This document shows, piece after piece, positions 1 through 9,831 of a stretch of 64,000 bases of DNA. Source of the stretch: Kappaphycus alvarezii (Eukaryota; Rhodophyta; Florideophyceae; Gigartinales; Solieriaceae). The position numbers were made by a program, and so were the translations under genes. A model generated the notes under the pieces. The model did not search any database and was not told the origin of the DNA. It saw nothing but the letters and a program-made list of their open reading frames with translations. Position 1 is the stretch's first letter. Every line of letters begins with the position of its first letter. Location: contig NADL03000048.1 in assembly GCA_002205965.3 (NCBI GenBank), positions 468,310 through 532,309 of the forward strand, written 5' to 3'.

Positions 1-374
1 CGGGCTGGGCCTGCACAACAGTCTCATTACACCAGCGGCAATACACGGTCGCATCCAGTCCATCCTATCGTCTCGTACCATGCCGCGGCCCAAATCACCA
101 CTCCAACCCCCATCGTCCCACACATTGCCGCATACAGACAGCGGTATACTAGGTAAAGCAGTGAATCTTTACTAGGTATAAACCAACCGCTATCAAACCA
201 CAAAACCTCCAAATCCCACACCCCTCTCCCTCTACATTCAAAACACACTGCGCGTCCGCCAGAGTTGCCCAATCCACAGGGGAACCCTCCAGCACGCCAC
301 ATTCCAGTCTCAACCGACTCAAACCACGGCGCCAGTCCCGCGCGCCAGAAAAGTACAAACAACCGCCTATACAT

Positions 375-1388
375 CTACCCTTCTACATCCTCCTCCTCAA
401 CCCTTTTCACATCCCTGACACACAGCTTTCTCCCAGCTGCCGGCGGCAGCTTTGCACGTTCCTGCAATGCTCTCCACAGCTTTCGCTCCGCATTCAAACG
501 ACGGTCAATCTCATCCGGCAGATCAGGGTACTCGATGGTGCGGTTGCCCACGTCACTCACGTTGCTCTCGCCCAAATACGGCACAATAGCCGCCCCGAGC
601 CCGTGCTCATGCTTCGAGTCGTACAAGTCCACCACCTCATCCACGATATTCACAATCTTCTCAATTCTCTCATCCACCTGCTGCTCATCCTTGCATGAGA
701 GGCCGAGACCGTCATAATAATTCAACAGCACACATTCCGGCACCTTTGACATCCACTCCAAGTAACTCACAGTCCACGGAATACCATAATGCGACTTGCG
801 GTGCTGAATATTATACCGGTACGCACTCTGCCAACGCTCCATAGGCTCCCGATTACTCGTGACGACATAATAATTCTTCTCCTTCAAACATTCAACCACA
901 CTAAAATTCGAACTCAAATGCCCCAACAAATGCCTCGGTTCCAAGCGTCCCTCACAAACCCCATCCGCATACGGCCCACAACTCAACATCCCACACCGAT
1001 AATCCGCATGCCCCATCACATTCACATACTCTCTAGCCGCATCCGTCACGGCCGTACTCCCCGTCTTGGGCGGCTTGTAATACAGAATAAACTCCTGACA
1101 CACCTCTTGTTGCGCCTCGAAACCCACGGGCAACATCTTCCCCATAGCGCCTTCCCCCTGCACACCGGGTGCACGCGGGGCGTCTGCGAGGCCAGCCACG
1201 TCGTGTGCAGAGGTGGAAAAGGAGGGAATGGAGGCGGAGACGTCACGTGTGGTGACGGGGGCGATGGAAACGGGGGCGGAAATCGGGGAGAGTTTGATCA
1301 TCAAGTCGATGATGAGCAAGGCGACGCCGATGACAATGGCGTAGCGCATGTACGGGCCGTTGACCGACTTTGTGGGGCGGAGCTTCAT
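375..1388 (-). CDS. Type II membrane sulfotransferase, carbohydrate type
   Basis: A complete 337-residue intronless ORF. Residues 15-33 are one hydrophobic segment after a short basic N-terminus: a signal anchor, as in Golgi type II enzymes. A linker rich in Ala, Ser and Pro (35-95) follows, then the catalytic domain. The KPPKTGST stretch (105-112) fits the 5'-phosphosulfate loop of PAPS-dependent sulfotransferases, and SNREPMERWQSAY (178-190) fits the 3'-phosphate site with Arg180 and Ser188. Candidate N-glycosylation sites lie at Asn161, Asn276 and Asn282. Family knowledge: such enzymes move sulfate from PAPS to a sugar hydroxyl in the Golgi lumen, and in algae the likely substrates are cell-wall or matrix polysaccharides. 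The exact acceptor cannot be read from the sequence. The first Met is chosen because it precedes the anchor closely. This is the only clearly intact host-type enzyme gene in the window. Confidence 0.88.
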   Translation of the reverse strand: MKLRPTKSVNGPYMRYAIVIGVALLIIDLMIKLSPISAPVSIAPVTTRDVSASIPSFSTSAHDVAGLADAPRAPGVQGEGAMGKMLPVGFEAQQEVCQEFILYYKPPKTGSTAVTDAAREYVNVMGHADYRCGMLSCGPYADGVCEGRLEPRHLLGHLSSNFSVVECLKEKNYYVVTSNREPMERWQSAYRYNIQHRKSHYGIPWTVSYLEWMSKVPECVLLNYYDGLGLSCKDEQQVDERIEKIVNIVDEVVDLYDSKHEHGLGAAIVPYLGESNVSDVGNRTIEYPDLPDEIDRRLNAERKLWRALQERAKLPPAAGRKLCVRDVKRVEEEDVEG

Positions 1389-3526
1389 GGTGGTGTTTTC
1401 TCTAGACTATAAGGTGGAGGGGGGACAGGTGGACGAGGGGAGGGGAGTGGGTGGTGTGGGGATGTTTGGCGTGGATATGTGTGGGTTGTTGAGGGCGGGG
1501 GATGGGGGATGGATGGCGAGGGTACACCACTGGAGCGGGGGGCAGGCGGGTGATTCCGGGTGAATGCGAATGCAAGGGGGGGTTATATGGGTGGGAGAGC
1601 GGGTGAGGGCAGGCGACGAGTTGCAAGAAAAAGCGCGAATGTCAGCTGTCAGGAGTCGGGGGTGCGCGGGTTACTGTACTGTACTGTACAGTACAGTAGT
1701 GTGTAGTGTACCCAGGGGCTGGTGTGTTGTGTTTTGCGCGGTGACGTGAGAGGGGCGGGTTTTTAGGAAATTATTTGTATCGGGGGTGGGGAGAGTTTGT
1801 GGTGGTGCGGGGGAGGGTGGGTATGGAAATTTCAACACGCGGCCACGTGGAGGTTGTGGAGGGGGGATGCGAGTGGCTTTACAGCGGGGGTGTTGTTGTT
1901 TTTTGGGGGGTGTATTTTGGACTGTTGGTGTGCATGCTGCTTTATTTGGGGCCAAGTGTGGTGGGGTGGGGTGGGGAGGGTGTCGGATTTTACATGGTGA
2001 GACGTTTGGAGGATGTGGTGTGGTGGATATGGGATGGACGTCAACGAGGTGTGAATTGGGTGTGTCGGTGAATTTGGAGTGCGGACTGGCGGGAGAGAGC
2101 CGGCGGGATCGATCCCGCTGACGGCTGACGGATGAATGACGGAGGGCCTCGAGACTGGACAGCTTGCGCAGGATGATGCAAGGTACGGTACTTGTCCTTA
2201 ATACGTAAAGGGAGACAGACGCGGATAGATATTGTCGGCAGACATGAGGTTCGGACGGCTGGAAATGAACACCGCATTTCTGTGCTTTACTGTACGGTAC
2301 GGTGCCTCAGAGAATGGCAAAATGATTTGCTGTCCTTCCTGCCAGATATTTGAAAAGCTCAACCATGATTAGAATTACTTGGTGGTGGATATTTGTGTCA
2401 AAGTCGACAGCTTACGCTCAACTTTGGTATGTTTCAGCCAATAAACAAATCTTCAAATCGTCCCGTCTCTGGAAACAGAGGGATATTCGATATGTACGGT
2501 ACATTATTTGACCTCAATGACTCTCTCCCTTTACTGCTCTTCTGTAATTGTTTGACTGCACCTGGACCAACACAAGCACCTCAGTGTCAGCAAAACGTTG
2601 CCAAATTCCCAAGTGCGTCATCCATTTTGAGACTAGCGGTACAGTACAGTACACAAGTCTCGACTGTAATCAAGCAGATCACCCCACCACCGCTTTCGCC
2701 ATTACAGTCCACTCAACAGCCCAATGCTTTATGGCCGAGCACAAATGCACTCCACTCCACTCCACGACTCTATAGTCTTACAGTAACACACTGTACTGTA
2801 CTGTACTCGCCACTGCAAACACTGTCCACCACACCATATCTCCGTATCTTTTTCCCCTTTACAAAGTTACGACACCCGCATCGCCTCACTTCCCCGCCAA
2901 CCCAACCACCCACCACTTCAAAGCCCTCCTCGCAAACCGCCTATCCACCTTTCCGCGCCCGTGTCTCGCCCTCCCGTTACTGTATTCTGCACGACTTGCT
3001 CACAGGTATGCACGCCCTCGGCCCCCCACCCGCGTCACCATGTTGAACCACTGCGATTCACATCCCCGTCCGCCGTCCACACGTCCAAACATCCTACCGC
3101 GCTTTTGCACACTGTCAGTCATCATGTCGGCAGCCTCCCTCTCCGCCGCACCGCCCTTGCCCCGCGGCCCACGCACTTGATATCGGCCCCATGCACTGCC
3201 GCTAGACATCCACTGCTACCTACCTCGTTCCAAATCAACCATGGTAACCAACAAGGCGGCTCGCCATATTCGGTCCACTCTTGTGCGACCAGGCGCTACA
3301 CCCTGTCATCCTTGAAATCTCACATCTTTTGCCATCGCGCACCACTAGGAACAACACCTCGCCATCATCCTGGTTCATCTCTGGTACCATCACCGTGGGT
3401 ACATCATTGCACCCCTCGACCAGTACAGCGTTGCGCCTCCTCTTCTCGACACACGTCATAAGCGGCACACTTACATCTAGCCATCCATCTTCCTGCTCTA
3501 CTCCACCGCAACACTCAGTATAAAGC
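1389..3526. other. Intergenic DNA upstream of the sulfotransferase
   Basis: No gene recognised. The first part (about 1400-2100) is strongly G/T-rich on this strand and the part from about 2500 is C-rich. The open frames here overlap in several phases, as expected from skewed base composition. CTGTA/TACAG pentamer runs are scattered through it (about 1672-1698, 2289-2303, 2640-2653, 2791-2807). Confidence 0.6.
1677..1698. repeat. Perfect 22-bp palindrome of CTGTA units
   Basis: Two 11-base halves, TACTGTACTGT and its exact complement, meet without a spacer about 290 bases upstream of the sulfotransferase start. The unit recurs in shorter palindromic runs nearby, including 5635-5648. It could be a protein-binding site or simply a short expanded repeat. 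Confidence 0.7.
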
Positions 3527-4846
3527 TTGTACCCTCCACACACCACCCAAAACTACACTCAAAGCGCACTCGTTTTGGACCCTCCAGTTGCCTCCCCAGA
3601 CCTTACGCAAAATGTACTTTGCAGCCCACGTCGAGCTTTGAAAGCCGTTCCGCCACATCATCACCGACCCCGAGGACACGCACGTCCCTTCCCACAATTC
3701 ACCCCACTCGTTCCGTGTTTGCAACATCGGCTACTTGTTCCACCACCACGCACGGCAGACGGCGCTGCCACATTGCATAACATCATGCAGGCCTGCGTGC
3801 GGACACTAGCCGCGGGAGTACTCCACTTTGACATAGTTCCACAACTGGAGCACCTAGTCGGGCTGACGACGGAAACACCATCGCTGGCGGTGCGATTTTG
3901 GTATGTAACGTCCGTTGCAGCCGCTGCCTCCCTCTTTTTCAGCACGGCGTCAAACAAGTTTTGTGCACACCTTGTGCCCCCTTTGGTCATAAATCCGGCA
4001 ACATACGAATACATGACGCCCACAGAGCCTGGTCCTATTCGTGAACGTAATCCAGGATTCTCCCGTTCAGTGCTTTCTGCTCCGGCAAAACCCCATCGCA
4101 GAGGACCTCGACGGATGCAATCCACAAAAGAGTGCATGAAGAGCTACTCCCCGGCGAAAACAGGAGGCACGCCTTTTGGGCCCTCATGGCTCTCCCCGGT
4201 GACACATCATGGGTGCACCGTACCATGCCCCACCTCCAGAGACGTTTATACTGGACCGAGGGAATTCTCACCGTGGTTCCAGTGTTATCGTCAAGTCCTA
4301 CTTTTCGCTCCACAGGCACCATGCCCAAGGAGGAACTGCCCCGAAATGCTGGACAGTTTCTGCGACCACCTCCGCCATTGCGTGCGCGGAGGCGGAAGGA
4401 CGTGTCGTCACAACCATCAGTTCGATCTAATGGCCAGTGATCTGAAAAGGCCACCGCGACACCCAGTCGTGGAACCGCGAGGAGGGCTTCACCGCACCAG
4501 ATCCGATATTATCGCTGTGGGACATACCAGCGGCACGCACTTTGTCGACATCACCGTCGTCCACCGCTTGACACCCTCCCGCTGGAGAGTTTGCAGCTTA
4601 GACGCTGACCTCACTCCATACAACGAAAAACGCAAGAGTGAGGAGATTCGAATCATTCATCGCGAATTCTGCGAGAGGTGTACTTATCGCCGTCCACATC
4701 ACCGCCCTCGGAGGTTGGCGCCCGGATGCCTGCCCGGTGCCAAGCGACGTCGCACTGAATGTGGCAGTACGGACAATGGAGACATATGGAAGGGTTTAAG
4801 ATGTTCTCACTCAAAGGAACGGGGCAGCGGCGTCAATGTATAAAGC
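3527..4846 (+). pseudogene. Non-LTR element remnant with C-terminal zinc/nuclease-like domain
   Basis: A 438-codon open frame whose first half looks like no protein I know and is probably not in its original frame. About residues 260-375 carry the layout seen at the C-terminus of the RT family elsewhere in this window: a CPRRNC cysteine pair, an Asp-Xaa-Phe-Cys-Asp-His segment, then Cys, an Arg-His-Asn, an acidic EPR stretch, RSDII, and FVDITVV. In family terms this is the zinc-binding plus restriction-like (PD-(D/E)XK type) endonuclease end of a retrotransposon. Arg-Ser-Asp-Ile and Val-Asp-Ile would be the nuclease strands. Another phase around 4132-4440 also looks protein-like, which suggests frameshifts. 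No RT core is visible upstream, so I read it as a decayed, 5'-truncated copy of a subfamily distinct from the 30-kb copy. Confidence 0.45.
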
Positions 4847-5985
4847 TGCATGCCTGATGGTTGGACTCAAGCCCATGTTTAAGGGTGACGTGGGCACGCC
4901 GCTAACCTCTTTGTTGTGAGCAAGCACCCACTCGCCTCAAGGAAAATATGGCCGCACAACCAGCCAACATGTCTATTGCTGTAAATGAATCCCTCTCTTA
5001 GACATTTTAAGGAATGGCATTATTTTCCAAATACCGTAATAGACTAACCAAATCCCCCCCCCCCGCCCCCCGCCCGTAACATGCAACACGCCTTCCTCAC
5101 AATTTCCCCTGGTTCTCAGCCCTCCTAGCTCCGACTGTAAACACCCCCCCTGTTCCCTTTTTCGCTTCGCACCGTAATGAAGAAAATCAATGCAAGGGTG
5201 AAACCACCAGTGCTTTGGCCCTTCAAGATCGCTTTTGCAACCGCTTAATCAACTGCGCCTGTTGACAAATGATAAAGTAGTACAATTCTTTCTTGATTCA
5301 AACTAGAGACTGCCAAACTTTCCGTTGGCATCAGCCTGATTGAAACATAACCAAGTGGAGTACTGTAAAATAATAATAATGCAGTAACACTCCGCGCAGC
5401 CAGGCAATACCGCACACGATCCAAAATCTTTATTTTCAAACATGGCCGACTGACTCACTAATCGGTTTACAGGCAAGGGAAGTCTTTTCCCGTACTGTAC
5501 ATAGTGATACTATAGTGATACTTTATGGCATGAAAATTTTAAAAAAACTGTACAGGGCAAAGTTTTGGGTTATTTTAATGCATGGAAGATGTGGTCGGTT
5601 ATATCCACGCAGCTAATACGTTATGCGGGATAAGTACTGTACAGTACATGTACTGCGCTCACAAACCTGCACCATGCATGAGGTGGGCTAGCTAGCTAGC
5701 TAGAGTGGACCGAAAGACATTCTCAGGCGACAGCTGGACCATACCGTACACCGACTCCCACCGAAATAATAGGGCACCAGGGGAAATTTCCGCCATTTAA
5801 AATACGAGCTGTGTTCGAGATGAACACCGCTTGAGCGACTTTTGGTGTAAGCAACACCGCTCACAGACGAAAACAACCGCAACAAAGGAGACTCAAGACG
5901 AGCAAACTTTGCGAGAGACTTCCAGAACTGCCCAGACCACGTTCCTTTAATCAATTTTTACTGCTTTTATTTCTAAAGTACATTA
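4847..5985. other. Gene-free stretch with short repeats
   Basis: No coding sequence recognised. It holds a C-rich run near 5047-5068, CTGTA palindromes at about 5491-5501 and 5634-5655, and a GCTAGC tandem at about 5688-5703. Confidence 0.5.
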
Positions 5986-6280
5986 CAGTATGCCCCTCGT
6001 TGCCCTTACTGCATCTGAGCGCGCGAAATCTCTCCGCTGTGGCCACCTCTGCGCCGAACTACATATCGACTTCCACCCGATGGCTTTCGATATATACGGG
6101 TCTGCCGGTCCCGGTGCCGAACGAGGTCTGTCCAGAATTGCTGAGTACATCGCACTACGTAAAGACAGTAGCCCTGCCTTCGAGCGCGATCGCTTGTTCA
6201 CGGTTATCAGTTCGCTCGTACAACAACGAACTTCTGTCGCGATCAACCGACGACTACTCAACCGTTCCTGGCTCGGATAG
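5986..6280 (+). pseudogene. 3' end of a non-LTR retroelement (nuclease-domain tail)
   Basis: The frame beginning near 5990 encodes about 95 residues that align by eye with the last part of the RT/nuclease family copy at 30.3-31.3 kb. Shared landmarks in the same order are an Ala-Xaa-Glu-Arg stretch, a Cys, a Phe/Ser-Xaa-Pro followed by DIYG, then Gly, and a run of Arg/Leu/Ala. Everything upstream of this tail is missing. That is the usual outcome of incomplete reverse transcription from the 3' end (family knowledge). It ends at a TAG just before a TTC microsatellite. Not functional. Confidence 0.6.
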
Positions 6281-7989
6281 ATTTTCCCCTTTTGAGGGCC
6301 GCTAGCCCCCCCTTTTCTGCTTGGTAAAGTCTTCTTCTTCTTCTTCAGTATGTTGCTGCCGTCTCGTGGTTGACGGCGGCAGAAAAAAAAGGAATGAAAT
6401 AGAAGAGGACCGTTTCCCTTTTTTTTGTTTTATTGTTGTGTGTGTCCCCCCCGCTTTCCGCTCCCGGCAGGCCCGGAAGCGGTTTATATGCGGGTGGGCA
6501 GTGTGTGGCAACACCAGGTTCAACTGTACACTGCCCATCTAAAAATTAAAAAATAATCATAAAACTGCAGAAAATTACTAAAAAATAGGCCAGACTACAG
6601 TAGCTCCGGTGTAGAGGGCCGTTGAAATAAGAATAACTTATACAAGTACCCAAACTCAGGCGTTTTCTAATAGCATCCACGAGCTCAGAACACCACCCCG
6701 GCTCCAGATGGAAGCCCGGCGCACCATAAATCCGTTGACTCGCTAAAGCCCCGAGCTTAACTGCTGGGTCTTACCAGTACCAGCAAGCGACCCTTCCCTT
6801 TCAGCAGATACCTCAGTTCCCTCCCTGCGAACTCCTCTTCCTTGTGTAGCGCCGTCCTCCTCTCAGAACGCAAGTCGATTCAGGGCAGCTAAAGCCCTCT
6901 GGGACTGCCCTATCCTTGTTACTACGAGAGGGGGTTGAACGGCATCAGACCCATCCGAAAATTCCTGTGCGGACTATTAAGATGGCGAAAAACAGACAGA
7001 CCGCCAAAAAATCGACCGTTGGTCCCAGATGAATCCTAATGAGCACTTTTGCGTCTTATTCCCAATGTAGAGGGTGCCTTCTCTTCTTTCTGCCCCTCAT
7101 CTTCTCATGGACCGTGTCGTGCGTTTCCGGGATTTCCAGGGGCGCTACCTGCAAGCTTCAGTCGCGAACGCCATTTTCCTTATCTTCGGTGCGGGCCCGG
7201 CAGGTCATTAGTGGAACACGGATTACATTCGCGACCACGATACCCTAGAGCAGCTTGGTTACTGCCCTAGGTCTTTTTCCCTTGCAGACGTCCAGAATGG
7301 TTTATACGAAGTCTATCAAAGCCTTGTGGTCCTGCGCCACATTAGGGCTTTCAAAGGATTCTCCAGACGCACAAAAAGCAGCCTTTATCGTGAAGTGGAG
7401 TCCTGAATCAATGCCGACTCCATGGAAACTTGCCAAGTTCTCCTGATCGCGGAAATTATGTCGCAGCTGTTATAGGGCGACTTGGGTCGTTGCACGCGGT
7501 TTGCATCGATGCGAGAGAAGAGCCCATTCTCATCTATGATTGCGCAGAGAAATGTGCCATGCGTTTTCCCATGAATATCTCAAACTATGTTGCGGCGAGG
7601 AAAACCCGGAATATTTCTTGAAATAGGACGACCTGCGCCGGGTAGCTCCTCTGAGTGGAAAGGGACTTCCTCCTCGCGAGTCGACGATTCCCTACGCGCC
7701 TTCTGGTCCGACGAACAAGAAGCGTCGCCGGCGCCGTTCGAGGGCCTCGGTTGCCTCTTGCTACGATCGCAACGTTCCATGGCGGGCTCCTTCGGACGCT
7801 AAAAGACCCTTTCTTCTTGAATGCTTCCTTATGTCCTCGCGTACTACCCCCATTATGTCGGGGGATGAGGTCGAATTCTGCACCAGAGGACTCCGAGAAC
7901 GGCAACTCGGAGAGGAAAGCCGCACGGACCGATGTCATGGTGTTGGGCTAATGGATCCCGGTTTTCCATGGATTGAGAAAAAGCCGCAG
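6281..7989. other. Region without an assignable gene; faint coding traces at 7.1-7.5 kb
   Basis: Starts with a CTT-rich microsatellite (about 6331-6345). From about 7105 to 7480 on the plus strand one phase reads like real protein (helical segments such as ADVQNGLYEVYQ and RRTKSSLYREV) but is broken by stops, and I recognise no family. The remainder may be the untranslated tail of the minus-strand RT copy at 8-9.8 kb. Nothing else can be supported. Confidence 0.35.
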
Positions 7990-9765
7990 AGGCGGATCAT
8001 GAAGACAGGGCAAAAGAAGCGCGCGGGCGAGGCCGTCGAGGGTTTCGATGATATGTGCCATCATCCGCGTACCACCGATTGAAAAGTATGCCTTCTTCTG
8101 CGATCTTTCGAATAAGCGGCTGGACCGTCAGGGAGAAGAGCAGCACATTAGAAGGGTCACTCTGCTGGGTGCCCTGGGCGCTAGCAATGATCGTGCGATT
8201 CCGATTCGGAAGAATTAGTGGTGACAGAGTGCGACCATATAACATATTGACGAAACGGGCAAGCAGAGGGGAACGCGATTGCAGGAGGTCAAGCATTGAC
8301 TGCTGATCAACACGATTGAAGGCATTGTGGGCGTCAAGGAAGACCGTGGCAACTTGGAGCGGGAGGAGACTCGACTAAGCATCACGCGTGTGTCATGGAC
8401 AATGGCATCCACGCCAGCCTTGATCCTGATGGCCGTCTGGGGGGGCGGGAAGTCACGGGAATCATTTATGGCGTACGGAAGCAAAGTATTGATGACAATA
8501 CGACGGCAGACAGACCTTTCCGCGATCGGGCTGATCTTGCCCGGCCTTAGATGGAGCGGGAGGAGAGTTGCAGCAGAGAGGAGGAGGACGATATCTGGAA
8601 TGTTTCCGTTGCCTATCCTAGAGACCAGTCCAGTCAGCACTCCAAGCCCAGTGACAACGGCTTCAGGGCTGACCGGAGTATTAGCTAGGAACCATCGTTA
8701 GGGCATGCGATCCTGGCCCGAGGTAGTGTCACGCTGGACGCGGCTTGCAGCCCGAGCGACGGCGACCTCCGCTATGGACGGGGTGGGGAGAGGTTGCCTT
8801 CCTGAAGCGGGGTGACTGGCTGTGGCGGGGTTGGCCTTTTTCGTAACGGAAGCTGCGACGCATAATCGCAATGGGAAGCATGTGAAGATGTAGAAAAGCG
8901 AGATACAGGGCGTGTTCCCCTCGGCAGAACGGACCAGCTTGATAAAGAGCAGCACGTATTGATTGAGAGAGCGAGCGGGGATATCCTGGAAAACGTCCGC
9001 CCCGATATGGGGAGCGAAGGATGTCAACAGGTGTGGTAAAGGGGAAGCCGAAGGGGGGTGAGGAATGTGATTAGGGGTCTGCAAGGGTTAGTAGGACAGG
9101 GAAGCGGGGGTAGGTGCAGGCGACTTCATGGCGAGAGTTACGTAGAGTGGCCCGCAGCGGCTGCCTCCGGAGGGCGGTCTTTCGTCGCAGCGTATGCTGA
9201 GGTGTCCTTGCGCAAGGGCTCCGCCGGCACCACATCCTCCGTGGCCTGCGTAGGCACGGAAGGTGCAACTGGGGCGTGCTGGGCAGGGGCGGGGGTAGAG
9301 GGCAGGGTGAACCCCGTATGAGTATCCACCGGAGCAATGGCCTTGGCTGTGGATGCCTTGAAGCACCGGGTTTTGCCGATAGTAACAGAGTAGACGCGGC
9401 GGCGAGGCCGGTGGGCGGGAACGGCGGTTTTGGGCGGGGGTTGCGGGCGTGGCGCAGGACATCCGCTGTTCGAAGACCGAAACAAAGACAGTAGACTGAA
9501 AAGCGGTAGGAAGCAGCAAACTTTGTAAACCCTGTTCGATTGGAAGAGTCTTACTTGCACGCTTTTCCCATTGGAATAGATATGGGGCTTTTATAGTTGA
9601 GCTGGGAGAGTTATAGGTTGGTCTATAGAAAAAGGACTCGTCCACCATTGTTGAGTACCCATCCACATCACCAGCAAGGTGAAGCATAGACCCTGTACAG
9701 ACAAACCCGTGGCTATGTCGTGCCCGTAATACCTTCACCAGCGCGCACAGCTCACGCCTGCCCAT
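7990..9765 (-). pseudogene. Degenerate non-LTR reverse transcriptase, minus strand
   Basis: Reading leftward from 9765, a Pro/Ala-rich N-terminal part in shifting frames is followed near 8700 by SGQDRMP, then VSPEAVVTG, LLSAATLLPLHLRPGKI.PIA and AGVDAIVHDTR. This matches, block by block, the RT of the plus-strand copy at 9.8-12.4 kb. A QQSDPS segment stands where the plus copy has QQGDPA, and WYADDG (about 8050) supplies the catalytic YADD motif. Several frameshifts and stops separate the blocks. After YADD the similarity fades. Residue-level differences from the plus copy are many, so the two are old relatives and not a recent duplication. The copies face away from each other with only about 70 bases between their outermost frames. 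Confidence 0.7.
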
Positions 9766-9831
9766 AGACGTCTTCTGGGTTGAATATGATAGGGGCGGCT
9801 TCTATAGAAGATAGGGGCTGCGTGTCACGGA

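Noticed and set aside
1775..2121. Overlapping frames of 98-111 codons in G/T-rich DNA
   Set aside because: Three phases are open at once and the products are Gly/Trp/Val-rich; this is a composition effect.
2393..3046. A 217-codon frame on the plus strand
   Set aside because: C-rich low-complexity DNA gives long open phases in more than one frame here. The product is Ser/Pro/Thr-rich without any domain.
6302..6542. Opposed frames with poly-Glu or poly-Ser
   Set aside because: They are generated by the CTT/GAA microsatellite and flanking low-complexity DNA.
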